Shown here piece after piece: positions 37,271 to 49,800 of a stretch of 64,000 bases of DNA. The translations under genes and the position numbers were made by a program. The DNA is from Blasia pusilla (taxonomy: Eukaryota; Marchantiophyta; Marchantiopsida; Blasiales). The DNA lies in NCBI GenBank assembly GCA_050084515.1, contig CM114273.1, positions 22,878,001 to 22,942,000 on the forward strand, read 5' to 3'. The notes beneath the pieces are model-generated. The model made no database searches and was not told where the DNA came from. It saw only the letters and a list, made by a program, of their open reading frames with translations. Every line of letters starts with the position of its first letter. The stretch's first letter is position 1.

Positions 37271-37599
37271 TATGAATCTTTAAAGACTACAAAAATAACA
37301 TAATATAACCTAATAACCAGACTCCCTAAACATCTTGTTCTACTATGTTAGAGATATGCTCTGATTGTCCATTCGGAAATGAGGCTAGATTTCTATTTCC
37401 AACGCAAGGCAGAAGAGCATCAAAGCTATTGCAGTTGATTCACAATATGTATAAACGACATTACAACACAACCTTAGTGGTTATTAGAACCTTGTTTCTT
37501 TTATTCATAACTTGAATTAATATATTTTGATGACTACTTACGTTAGAGTGGCATTTAGTGAGAAGTCACTTGCCATTACAATCCACAACAAAATGGGGG

Positions 37600-37900
37600 G
37601 CCTAAGCAAAAGAATTGACATATTACGAATGCGACATGCACTATGTTGAATGAGAAGAACATACCCGAGCTATATTGGGCAAAGGTTTTAGCCTGTGCAA
37701 TCTTCCTAATCAACCAAACCCCAATGGTATGAGTTTATAATAAGATTCCATTCGAGAAGTTTGGTTTTTGATGGATGAAGATTTTTGTATTTCCACCATC
37801 ATTACCATAACTTTAGAGATAGACTAGTAATATTTGTTAGCTACAAATGTAGAAGATCCATGAAAAAATAATCTATATATTGTTCATAAATGTGTAAGAA
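37600..37900 (+). pseudogene. Ty1/copia integrase remnant
   Basis: The best frame reads MLNEKNIPELYWAKVLACAI then FLINQTPMV and KIPFEKFGF, matching the end of the copia integrase core ('LP..FW.EA...A.Y.INR.P......TP.E...G.KP'). A stop and shifts follow. Confidence 0.65.
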
Positions 37901-38116
37901 AACACATCGTCTTGATTTTTGTTGCAAACATTGTTATTTATTTCCTCATTGAGGTACTTAAATTATAACTCTAAAATATATCCAATATGTCTATCATCTA
38001 TGCATAGAGGCTCCTCACGTCTCGAAGGCATTGCAAGTTGGAGCATATTCTTCCTTAGAGGGATAGTTGGAGGCTAGAAGAATGTTGGAGGATCGTCCAA
38101 GCTCTCCAGTGAGCCA

Positions 38117-38398
38117 CATGGTTGCACAAAAATGAACATGGACGGACAAGTGTGGACATATCCAAAGACATGGATTGCAAGAGTCGAGGCCCACACTTAA
38201 AGCTTATGATGGAAGGTAGGATAAGGGAGAGAGGGGCAATAAGGGGAAGAGAGTGGAGGTGGAGGTGGGTGGAGGAAGAAACGGGAAATTATGGAACGTT
38301 AAGGCAAGTGGAGGGAATAAAAAAGAAGGGGAAGATGGGGTCCACATGGACAAGTCCTTCCATAGCATTGACATAGACTTTGTCCACACAATACCTTG
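38117..38398 (+). mobile_element. hAT-like MITE copy E with perfect 8-bp TSD
   Basis: It is 282 bp long, starting CATGGTTGCACAAAAATGAA and ending CACACAATACCTTG. Identical 8-bp flanks GTGAGCCA lie at 38109-38116 and 38399-38406. The 8-bp duplication and CA-starting ends (CAAGG/CATGG) fit hAT superfamily insertions. No coding capacity. Confidence 0.82.
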
Positions 38399-38406
38399 GT
38401 GAGCCA

Positions 38407-39065
38407 TAGTACGGGAGGAAACCAATATGATAGAGGATAAACCAACGATGATGGTAGATCCAATCACAATGAGGATGGGTAATAATAAGCATTGCAAGGA
38501 GGCAACTCACGAGTTTCTCGAAAATGACATGAAGGATTTTCTCCATGAAAAATTCTCTAAAGTTGATGTGTATGGAGGTCATTTGGAAAAGGAGGCACAA
38601 GTTGCATTCTATCACCATGCTCAAACATCTCACATACCTCCTATCTTGCTTCTTTTGAACTCACTTTTGGAATGTATTCATGAATGCTTGTTTTGCCTAG
38701 TGCATATATAATGGACTACTACTAGATGGTAATGCTTCCCCAAAATTTATCTCAAATTCCAATGTTGATCAATGTGGGACTATAGTACAAGGTTGTACAT
38801 ATATGCCCTTAGTACAACTTCCTATATCAGGAGCATGGGAAATCTTGCCCACATTATGATGCCATACGCTCCAAAGATGACATGAGAGAGATATACGTCG
38901 AAAGCCTTGTTGTTGATTTCCCATTATTCTACGATTACTGCACATGTATAGAGTACCATCATTTGAAGAGTTGATTATGCACCTCACCTTCAATGCATAG
39001 GCACAACACCTTACCTCCGTTGGTCTACGAGACTCTCGTTGCATCAATGAGATCTATGCAACGAT
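38407..39065. other. Spacer, no gene recognised
   Basis: A 94-codon frame at 38427-38711 includes HEFLENDMKDFLHEKFSKVD but matches nothing I know; it may be a retrotransposon leftover. Confidence 0.35.
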
Positions 39066-39340
39066 GATCTGTGCTCGCAAGTCACCTCCTTGGCTCTTGG
39101 CCTGCTATAGTGGGTGAAGGGTCACTTCCCAAATTGGAAATTCAAATATAATCAATATACAAACTTACCCAAAATAATAAATTTGTCTATATGGCTCCAA
39201 ATGAGCCAAAATGAAGGGAAAACCTGCTTTCTCAAGTTACCCGTGGCCTTAATAGGTCATCCTCGACCTCCTCATGTTGTCCTCCAGTATCTCCAAAGGT
39301 ACTCTACCAGATCTTGTCGATCTATCCTAAAATATATGAC
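39066..39340 (-). repeat. LTR fragment, solo-LTR family
   Basis: Matches 12855-13117: GCTCGCAAGTCACCTCCTTG, TATGGCTCCAAATGAGCC and TCGATCTATCCTAA. The 5' half of the LTR is missing. Confidence 0.62.
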
Positions 39341-40879
39341 AATGTTCTTGAAGGGTGAGATGTCACTATGAGCCAAAGTCACAATAGGGTTGTTTCAACA
39401 CGATATCTCTACATTTGTGGAGCATTATGTGTCATTGATCGTGGAACAACATAATGAAGTGGATATGGCGGAGTGCCAGGTGCCGGTAGTATGCATAGAA
39501 ATGGAAATGGTAGGTCTCTCGGACTCTCTCCTAGGAACTGGGAACAATTCTACAACCAGCTTCAATTTCATCATAACACAAGGCAGTATGAGATGTGGAG
39601 GTGGTAGTTGATTAGCTCTAGGGTCTAAACCAGATATTATAAGAAAGGTAACATCAACTCCAATTGTGGAGCAAGTGGAACATGAGCATGCATTATATTG
39701 AGCCAATCTAGATATTTTGCAATGTTGGAGGCAACAAAATTTCTTTGTATGATCATGCGATTAGGCAATTGCATTCTATAATGAATGAGGGATAGAGAAC
39801 TAGAGTAAAAGCTCCAAGGGAAGTTCTACCATCTCCTTAGTGAATTTTCATGTTTATGGTATCTGATTAATGAGTAGTCATAGGATGCCTTCCACTATAA
39901 GGGATTGTATTTTACTTGCCGATAATTTTTGAGTTTACCAACTTTGTGACTAATTTACCATTTTTTCCGAGTGCAACACATATAACTAACTTGAAATTGA
40001 TTTGAAATTGATATGAAACTTGCAAATCTCAACTATTTTGCAAGCCCAAAAACTCGCAACCTATTTTCGAGTTCAAGAAGTTGCAAGGTAGCCGGATATA
40101 GCATTGTGACTACTAGTCGTCATGTAGTCGCAAAGTTTGGTTGTGTGAACCCAAAAAGTACAAGTGTCTGGACTTGCAACTAATGCACAACTTGCGACCA
40201 CTTTTCCAATCCCGACATCGGATTATTGCCATAAAGTCCCCTTTTGCTCCATTTTAAATTTTTTCATACTAATTTTCCAAGACTCCTCTCTTTCCATTGC
40301 AACTTCTTTCTTTCTATATTACAATTAACTCTACATTTTTGGGTGGGAGTTTTCTTTTATATTGAGAGACATAGAGATGAGTGAAGTTGCATCCCATATT
40401 TCCTTTCAAAAAATTTTGAAATGAAGGAGGAAAAAAAATCCCTAGGAAATAATTTGAAGGAGCCAAATTCCCCTTGAATAAGTGTTTCTTAGACCCAAAA
40501 ATATGTCCAGATAGAGCAAAAAAAAAGTAGAAAATAACCAATTTTTGAGTGCAACAAACCACTAATCTACGACTATATACGTTGCATTTTTCTTGCCATC
40601 ATATTTTTGCAATGTATTTATGACTATCTACACTTGTAAGTCAGGCGCTCTTTACGAGCGAAGTGCAAGTACAAAGTGGTTGTGTCATAGTTGATCTGTG
40701 AGTCTTTCACATTTTCTTGCGAGTGTGGTATAACAACACTTAAAAGTTGTGACATATTGCAAAGTGCATCTCAAACTTAGAGTCGTGCAACTACGTTGTG
40801 ATTGGTTTGCCGCTATTGGCTCTCACACAAATACCTCAAATATAGTTGTGTTCAAGGAGATCATAGGATATTTTTGAGG
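39341..40879. other. Spacer, no gene recognised
   Basis: Contains many TTGCAA/CTTGCAA words at 39980-40220 and otherwise AT-rich sequence. Open frames of 70-90 codons have no recognisable family. Confidence 0.4.
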
Positions 40880-41237
40880 GGTATAGGATGACATGGTAAG
40901 GGGTAAGGTAACATGAGTGTGCATGTTATCCCCTATTTTGGGCTCGTTTGGAGCCATATTGATGAACTTACCATTTCAGGCAAGTTCCCTTTTTAAAGTA
41001 GGATTGACTTTATAGTTGGGAAGATAATCATTGAACCACTTTGTGTGTAGGTTAGCAAGGAGATAATTTTGGGAGAAAGAAGGGCTTTAGCCAAGGAGAG
41101 TGATCTTAAGAGCTCATTCCCTCTATTAAACCTCTTTTCACAAGACAACATAACCATGGTTCTTCTTGCCTAGTGAGTCATCCTAACCTCTTATTAGGAG
41201 AGCTAGTTTTAGAGAGAGAGAGAGAGAGAGAGAGAGA
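40880..41237 (+). repeat. LTR fragment with (GA)n
   Basis: In reverse complement it shows ATGGCTCCAAACGAGCCC and TGGTAAGTT-like sequence as in the solo LTR, and it ends in a 25-bp (GA)n at 41212-41236. That is where the related LTR at 60613 has its (CT)n tract. Confidence 0.5.
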
Positions 41238-41899
41238 ATCCAACTATAACGACAATGACAAGCATGATGTGGTAACTATATGGCTAGGTTTAGGGTTGGC
41301 TAGTTGATGGGACTTTTTTTATTGTAACTTGTCCTTGCTTATGTCTTTTGTGTAGTGTGAGTTGCATTGCATTCCCATCTTTCTTTCAACAAAAGGCCTT
41401 GAGCGTGCCATACGGGCCCTATGCGGGCTCAACCGCGGGCTTGAGCCCACCCAATGGGAGCCTAGCCCCCCCCATCTTACGGACCTGCCACATGCCTCGT
41501 GCGAGCTTCATGTAAACTACAAAATGGGTGCGGGCTCGGCCATCCCGGGTCTATGTTACGGGCTTGGGGATGGGCTCGTGAAGGAGTGTTCCACTCATGT
41601 TTACTAATTACTTTCTCTCCCACCCTTCTTAGAGACACGCCGAGGTTCAAAAGAAAAACAACCTATTTAAAAAAAATAGATTTAGGAGACCCTAGGAAGG
41701 GCACAGTTCTTTGAAAAGACCAATGACTTAGATAATTCCCCCTCCGAGCTAAGAATAATCCAATCGAATAATAGTGATATTCCATTGCTATGGAGATGCT
41801 TATTGTGTCGTATTTATTTTAGGAGAAAAGCGACGATATTAAATAAAGAGAAGACATAGGAAGAAGTAGGACACAAACGGAAAATACAACGATGAGAGA

Positions 41900-43440
41900 A
41901 GAGAAGAACCCGAATTCTGGTAGACAGACGGAGTATGCCGTTAGGAAGGAGTCCCGCGCGTGAACCCTGAAGGCTGTGGCGTTCCGGGAAAGCGACCGGT
42001 GCCACCCCGCCGGAGCAGAGGCTTCTTTAGCCGTTACATAGCGAACTGCCCCCAATGTACGATCGAGTGCCGCCTTCCTGCTGCCCGGCGCAGCCCAGCC
42101 CTGCCCCGGGGAGCGGAGCTGCAATACCAGCCAGTCTGCCACTCGCTATCTGCCGGGAGTACGAGTCGACGGCTGGTGGCGGTACCAAAACCCTCCACCT
42201 CCTCCTATTTTTACCGGACGAGTAGGAGACAGTGAGTACGGAGGGAACTCAATAAATCCAGTCTTCCACGCTAGAGCGAGAAACGCTTTTTCCTTCTCCC
42301 CGAGTCCCATTGAACCATACGGCGAGGAGTCAGGGACTCAGGGGAGGCGCTGAAATATTCTAGGGCACGGGGACGAGAACGATACAAGGCAGCGCCGGCT
42401 GACGCCTCGGAAGTTGGCTTCGCACCAGACTCGAGTATTATTATTAGATTGCAAGAATTCCTAGAAATTGGGGATCGGAAAGCCCAAAAGTCATTTCCTT
42501 TCACGTGGTTTCCGAGGAGAAAATCACCACCAGCCATGCGCGAGTAATATAGCTATTTTTGGTCGTAAAATATAGCAAACCTCCGTACACATGTATGTGG
42601 CCATGTATGCACAACGAGCGGTCGGCGAGGTCCTCGAGGAGTTCAGCGGAGAATAAATAACGACAAAGCTAATAATAATAATAACAAATTAAATGAGTCG
42701 CCCAAGGAAACAGCGTGTGAGTCTGTGAGAGAACACGTTAAGGAAAGAGCACCGTCCGTAGTCCTACCCTAGCCTCGGACGTCACTTTAGAAGTGGAACT
42801 GACTCAATCTCGCTCGGAGAAGTAGTGTAATAGTATATCGGTCCAGATGTCGTTTCTTGCCGGCCGCGCTGGACTGTAGTACATCCCTCCCATGTTGGGA
42901 TGCATATGGAGATGATGATAATTCATTCATGCATGCATGCTTTAAATTCAGCGAATTCTTCTCATCATGTATGGATATGGACCCAACTCATGATGGAACT
43001 GCTGGATTAGTCACGGCCGTACTGTAGCCAAGTCGAGATCCGATAAGGAAAAAAAAAGAACGAGAATGAAACAGGTCGTGTGGTGACTTCCCCGGATGTA
43101 AAAAATAATTGTTTAGCTAATGTTCTTATGGCGTTCAACCCGAAGCCCCCTATTATTATTAGTTGCGGCTTTCGGGACAGGGCATGTCCACGCCGGACCG
43201 GTAGAAGAGTAGTCGGGGACTGTTATGGGATATTAGGGCCACTCATTTCCTCCCGACGGAGAATAAATACGGGGACGGAGGAAATCCCCGTGTAGTCCAC
43301 ACGAGTGGATTTTATTAAATAATAATAATAAATTATTATAAATAATAATTTAAAAATTGATATAGTCCAAAAGAGGAAAACAAATCTCTTTCGGAAGCCC
43401 CTAAAAATTTCCGTCCTCATGAACGGGAGCAGTGTGTAAG
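41900..43440. other. GC-rich block, no gene recognised
   Basis: GC-rich sequence with several open frames on both strands up to 107 codons, none recognisable. It is similar in character, not obviously in sequence, to the blocks at 15.3-18.6 and 49.8-53.3 kb. Confidence 0.4.
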
Positions 43441-45930
43441 TACCCGTTTCTTCAAATGGGAATTTGTGGTTGCCACAACTCTCGGGGGTCTCCCCACTCT
43501 GGCAATTATGGCCCTATTAGAGATGTAGAGAACTAGTAAATGTTTTCCTATGGTGATTTCGGGTGAGATGACGGGGAATGAAAAAATTCACATATGAAAG
43601 ATGATAATGTGAAATTAGAGGAAACATTATAAATGATAATGTGACATTAGACGACATACGATCAATAAAATTTAATTTTGAAAAAGATGACAAAATCAAG
43701 AAAGATCCATTTTTTTATTATACATCTAATTTCTCTCAAGAAAAATTTTCTGATTTTTTTAATTAATTTTGAAAAAATAATTTATTACTTTTCCAATCCG
43801 AATATTTCAATAAATAAAATAAAATAATTAAATTTGATGATTTTCCCCAAAAGAGGGATTAAATTCCCCCCCTCCCCCCCCAAATCTAAATTGAAAGTTA
43901 AAAATAAATAGAAATAATATGTCTTCCCTTATTTAGAAGAATAATTCTTTTGCCATTATTGTTATGATCTCCTTTTCATTTTCTCCCAAAAGAAAAATTA
44001 ATTTCCCTCCAAAACTAAACTTTAAGTTTCGTTTGCATGAACCTTGAAAAATCAATCTGAAATTTTTTAATGAGGAATATTTTAAAAATGAAAGAGATTC
44101 TAAAGATTTCATAGAAAAGATGTTTGAATTTTATTTGATTATAAATAAATTATTATTATGAAGACTTTACCCATTCCTGTTTTCTGCTTAGAATAGGATA
44201 AAATTAAAAATATTAATGAATTCAAGGAAATTTTGATAGGGGTCTTCAAAGTTTCTCAATTAGTAAATTTTTTTTTTCATTTTGATCCAAAGTTTGTCTC
44301 AAAATATTCTTTAAAAATCCCTCACAATTAAAGCTTGAAAAGGAGACTAAATGGCATGTTTCTAAACTAATATGTAAGTTCCCTTCTAAAATTAACTTGA
44401 AATTATTTTTTTGAGTTTTTTCCCTAAAATTTGAAAAAACAATAATTTTATATAAATAATAAATAATAAATAATGATAAAATTGTTTTTTGGAATTTAAT
44501 TTTTAATTAAAATTTATCTAAAAATAATAATTTTAACTATCATTAAAATAATATCTCTTCAATTCAAATCTGAGCTTAGTATAGGAAAAATTAAACAAAT
44601 AGTGAGTATCTGACATGCTTCACACGTGGCATTTCCGGGGAGCTTCTTACCAAAGGGCTAACGCCCTTTATAATATGATATCTGAATCCTCTAAACGACA
44701 GAAAAAGGCTAGCTTCATGTTTGGACACTCCCTAGGATGTTGGGAATCCTATTTCTTCCCTCCATCCATATGGAACTAGAGGAAATCCCTAGAGGGGTGT
44801 TTGATATATATATAATTTTCTTACACCGGCTATATAAGACCCTTCTATTATAGATGGATGTCATTTAAAGATAATTAAATTAAATTCTACTGTCCTTCTA
44901 TTGTTGACTCCCAATCTTCTTAAAGCTTTTCTATGGTTGATGAATATCATTTAAAAGTAATTAAATTAAGGGGAAAACTTGTCATCGGTGCATCACATAC
45001 AAGCAAGCATTCATTTTACTTTCCTTCGTTCACTCTACCTGCGTCAATCCAAAATTCTTGGCCCCTCTTCTTCCCAAAGTAAATCACATGACTCTCGGGT
45101 TCTAACCCCTCCACTTGGGCCGCCGAGCAGATTTGGATAGAAAGGTCTTTAACACCCCCAAATCTGTGGGAGAGAAAATCCCCATAGGAGCAAGTGGACC
45201 TTTGGGAGGTGTATGTTTCATATTATTCATTGGATAAATTATTTTAATGTGGTCCTATGAGAAATATAATAGGGAAAATTTTAAAAATTCCACTAATAGT
45301 TTTTCTTACATTATTTGAAAATATTAATATTCAAAATTTCTTCTTTTAGAAATTTCCACTTTTTAAGTAAGTGTGTATTTCCATTTCTATATTATTAATG
45401 AAAGTAGGGGGTATACTATGGGGGTTACTTTAAGTAGGAGGGTAAACAGGAAAGAATTCCTTAAGAAGTGAAACACCGAGACTAATTTATATATTTGCTT
45501 ACATGTAAATGAGTTTGTTTCCATTCAGACAAGTGTTCAAATAATTATTTGAGATGCTAAGCGAATGACAAAAAATCCTCTAGGTTAAGATCGTTGTCCT
45601 TATACATAAATCCTTATACATGACATGAGCATTCTTACTAGCGGTATAGAGAAAACGTAGTGGAGACATGGATTGACCCAACATAAAACAAACATTTTTT
45701 AGATATCCTATTCTAGGTGTCTCCTCGCAAGCTCCGTTCTATAGGCATCCAATCTTCTCTCGCCTGAAAAGACTCCAATACATTTTTCTATTCGGGATGC
45801 AAAATCCTTTATCAGTTGCATTTAAAAAATTTATACCAGAAGTAAATGATGAAAATATCATTAAATAATTTCAAACAGGATCATGCGAAGAGATCTCCCC
45901 GAAAATTGTAGATTTCTACGTCTTTCCCAA
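43441..45930. other. AT-rich region, no gene
   Basis: Low-complexity AT-rich DNA. A short hairpin AAGGGCTAACGCCCTT near 44653 is the only structure seen. Confidence 0.45.
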
Positions 45931-46952
45931 CTTTCTATCGAGAGAAGATACCTCGAAGAAGATATTTTTCGTATTTTGTGTCGGAAAGCCTATTCATGCT
46001 GGAGAAATGACCGCGTGCGTACATAAGAAAACAACGGGCGATACTCTTTCCGCCAGAAAAAGACTCCCCGGTGAGGGGTGCTAATGCGCCTATACGCCCT
46101 CTACACGAGGACGACCGGCGACGCATTCTTCTGGTTTTCCCGATATAAAACGTAACTAATCGTGATCTGCGCATTCCCCACGTGCCTCCAGCCCTTGAGG
46201 AGCCGTTTCCTGACCTAAAATTCCACGACGGGGATAATACCCGGGATATTTCTCCACGAGAGAATCGCCGCTCAAAGACGAGGGCAGGATTCGCTGTACC
46301 GGCAACTTCGCGTATATTGTTCATCCGCGTGGCTGGATACACCAATAGAAGCTCGGATCGTCTGTCTTCTACACCAATAGAACTCTGGCAGATTATGAGG
46401 TTCATCCCAGGCTCTGGTAAAGACCCCTACTCAAGAAGTCGGTATTCGCCATGTAATAAGTAAGTAATAAAATTCGCCGTATGTGACTGAGGTTTGTGAG
46501 TGTGTGGACAGGATATGTGAGTGTTAATCCGGTCGCAAAAATCTTCGTGCCAATCTCCACAAAAAACAATTCTCATATGCACTGAAATCTTGTGAGCACT
46601 TGCGATTTATATCGCCTTCCATATACAAGTTTGAAAGTCACTTTAGATCAATTTTGAACAAATTTCCCAATCGGAAGTAGACCAAATAAGCAGGCGTACC
46701 CAGCCCTGCACATCAAAAATCTATTGAAACCTTCTATTGGTGTAGAAGGAAAATGATCCCATGGACTAAAAATATCAAAAATAAATATTATAATAATAAT
46801 GAAAAGACACTCTCCAATATTAATATAAAATTTTAAGAAAATAATCAAATGGGATGGGATGGACTTTTTCAGATAAAAATACATGCTTCCAGCTCCAACT
46901 TTGCAATAGAAGAAAGTAAACGACCAAAATGGATCATAAGAATGAATGAATG
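45931..46952. other. Mixed spacer with a 17-bp inverted repeat
   Basis: CTTCTACACCAATAGAA (46366-46382) and its exact reverse complement (46732-46748) face each other 350 bp apart. A third partial copy lies at about 46338-46350. A 156-codon open frame on the minus strand (45935-46405) has no recognisable domain. Confidence 0.45.
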
Positions 46953-46999
46953 CACACCTTTCTTCCTTTCAAATAAAAAAAGAAAGGAAGAAAGGTGTG
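46953..46999. repeat. Perfect hairpin, 18-bp stem, 11-nt loop
   Basis: CACACCTTTCTTCCTTTC (46953-46970) and GAAAGGAAGAAAGGTGTG (46982-46999) are exact complements. Confidence 0.92.
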
Positions 47000-49800
47000 A
47001 ACGCTTCTCTCCACTCATAGACCTCCATTCCTGCCCTCATGAACTTATCCTCTTGTTTTTTTCTTATTTGACCTACTCACCACTAATTACGATCTTTGAG
47101 AAAAAGACAAGCGCTCACTATACTATAGTTTAGTATAGAGGCGGTACGTTTCATATTTTCGAAATGAAAATATAAATAAGAAATGCGCAAATGTGAATAA
47201 AAATAAAAAATAGCGTTTTTTCGTGAAAGATGTGTGCACACGTCATGGTTGTCACCGCACATTTTGGTAGTGAAAATTGGGAAATTAAAAGGAGCTTTGG
47301 CCTATGAAATTGCCAGTATGATAACTTCATGGGAATATTTTACTCAACGTGATTGTGTGGGTCTATTATTATGCAGGGGGCGAATCTCGCTCGTTCTAGC
47401 CCATATTAAAGTAGTCAATAGGTTGCATGCATTCTTAGTCTTGTCTTTTAGAGAAGATTGTTTGGAGGGTTGTTTGGAATATTTCTAGGCCTATAGGATT
47501 ATAGGGACCTGGGGTTGTGCGACATGGTCCTTCTATGCTCTTTCCCTTAGATTCGGGGAGCGACTCGACTTCATCCTTTCTATGCTTTTCCTATTGCGAG
47601 GATATAATATGAAGCAATGCTGATTCTATCGATGCTATTATGAGAGAGAATCTTTAAAATTAAATGATAAAATTTTCAACCAAAGTCTTTCATCTTGGTG
47701 TTTTGGATTGTGTGGTTCGAGAAAGAGAATGCTGAAGGGGAGCTGCTAAAGTCATAGATTGCGGAAGGAATCGAAAGAAAAAAAAAATCTTCTGCAAGAA
47801 GAAATGGATTAATTTTTTTTTTAACTCATCAACTTGTATTTGAATTAAAACGATCCATGTTTCAATGTCCCTCACCAATGTATGTATATGATTCCCAACT
47901 ATGAAAAATATTTTTGACACGTGTCAAAATAGAGGAGCAACTATGTTGATGAAGGGACAGTGTTAGGGTAATTTTACCTTAACTTTCCTAACAATGTCCA
48001 TGATGGTCATAGTTAAATTTCTTTCTTTTCAAAATATCTATCTCTTCAAAGCCATTTCTCACCCGTTACCAAATTAACAATGTATAAGCGACTGATACGG
48101 AAAACCCCTCCTCTGGAAAATAAAGCAGAAAAATTGCACCACCTAAAACCCCATTTCAGACGTATTTAAATTCGTATATGTATGAGAAAGACGTTGTTTT
48201 CTAGCTCGTCTAAGGCAATTATATGGAGTTAACGGCAAATTTCAACCTCATCGTGCAATAGTTTCTACACATGCTTCTTTCATTCGTTGCTATTTGTTAA
48301 CCAACCTTCCCTATGAATAAATCTTTTCCAAGTTCAAAAACTCCTAAACGTTGATGAATGAGAATTTATCGAAAGAGATTTTTTCCCTCTTTATCTTTGA
48401 ACACCAGTGGGATTTTTTTCCCCTTTCATTATTTTAGTTCACATTGGGGTGTTTATTTGGTTAACTTGAAAATGATTTGTGCTATATCTATTTTCAACTC
48501 CCATAGATTCCTTGCGTGTGTTGTCTTAGGGCGATTTGCGGTTCCTCAAGGACAAGTTTTCTCTCGACGTCTAAGATGGGTTTTCGAAAATATTTTGAAG
48601 CTCGTCTTCTTTTGAAGGTATTCCTCCTAAACCCTGATTCCATCCTTAATTTCTAACATGAATAAGGATTGTAGTGACTCACAAGAAACAAAATTCTCAT
48701 ACTTTATTTTATCCAGCTTCCAGTGATGATAAGTCACGCCCAAAAATAATGATTCCATCCCTTTGGGTTATATATTATCTCCAACTTTAGAAAGTCTTGT
48801 TTGACTTGGTTTCCCTAAAAGAGAGAAAAGAATAAATATACCAAAACGTAGAGCAAAAGTAGTGTAGGTTCCAACTTGTGAGGGGCGGTACATTGGGAGA
48901 ATTTTCAATAAATCTTAGCGTGAGACGAGCATGACAACTCTATTTAAAAACCTAGAGGATGGTTGTGCTTCCATGAATGGCACATTATTCTATTTGCAGT
49001 AGGCCAGCCTTTTTTTCTCTCTTTTCTTTTCCTTGGCATATATAGGAGATGAAGGAGAGGCTAGCCAGCAAAGTTGGTAGCCTCTTCTTTCAAAGGGGTT
49101 CCCTTTTTCGTTTCATTTCAATCGGTTGTGGCTTTAGACTTCATTGACTCGTTCAGACACTCCTTACTTTTGAATTCTACAACACTTCACGAGTCCCATC
49201 CTCTTTTACACATCCCATCTTCTTTTACTCATGTCCTGCCTTTTCTCTCACTCCCTACCAGCATTGCTCCAAGAATCTCACCTACATGGGTTAACTAGAC
49301 TGGCCCCTCGTGAATCGTAATAGAGTGTCAAAATGACCGAAGATAGTGTAGGCACCAGATGAGGGGTCTCGGCACAGCAACCCATGCCACTCTCTGAGGC
49401 TGGATTCAGAATTTATTTGGAGCTCCTCATAAGGCGATAATGAAATTCATGCGAAACCAGATTTTATCCTCCCCCTCTGTACTAACAAAATTACTAGCTC
49501 CATCACAACACCACTTATGTTGGGAACATTACACTCCCACGTTTCCCAAAACTAGGAAACAAAATTCAAAAACAGAAATAAATCCCATGGCCGAGATAGA
49601 TATCGCGACGCACGGTGGCGGCACTGGTATGGAGGTAGACACTAACATGTATAGAATTTTTGGATACGATACTGATAAGCACCACGTCAGCGTAGTACGA
49701 CCTCGGCGTAGGAAAGACAATTGTAGGCTCTTGGCTCTATAAGAGTTAGTCCCGCGGACCTCTTACACAGCACAAGGAGATCATGAAATAGTTATAGAGG
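47000..49800. other. AT-rich spacer, no gene recognised
   Basis: Short open frames (up to 100 codons at 49440-49742) without recognisable domains. I see no repeat family from elsewhere in the window. Confidence 0.4.

Noticed and set aside
44640-44690. Hairpin AAGGGCTAACGCCCTT as a possible Helitron 3' end
   Set aside because: No CTRR terminus at the right distance on either strand.
45935-46405. 156-codon minus-strand frame
   Set aside because: No recognisable motif; overlaps an opposite-strand open frame of similar quality.
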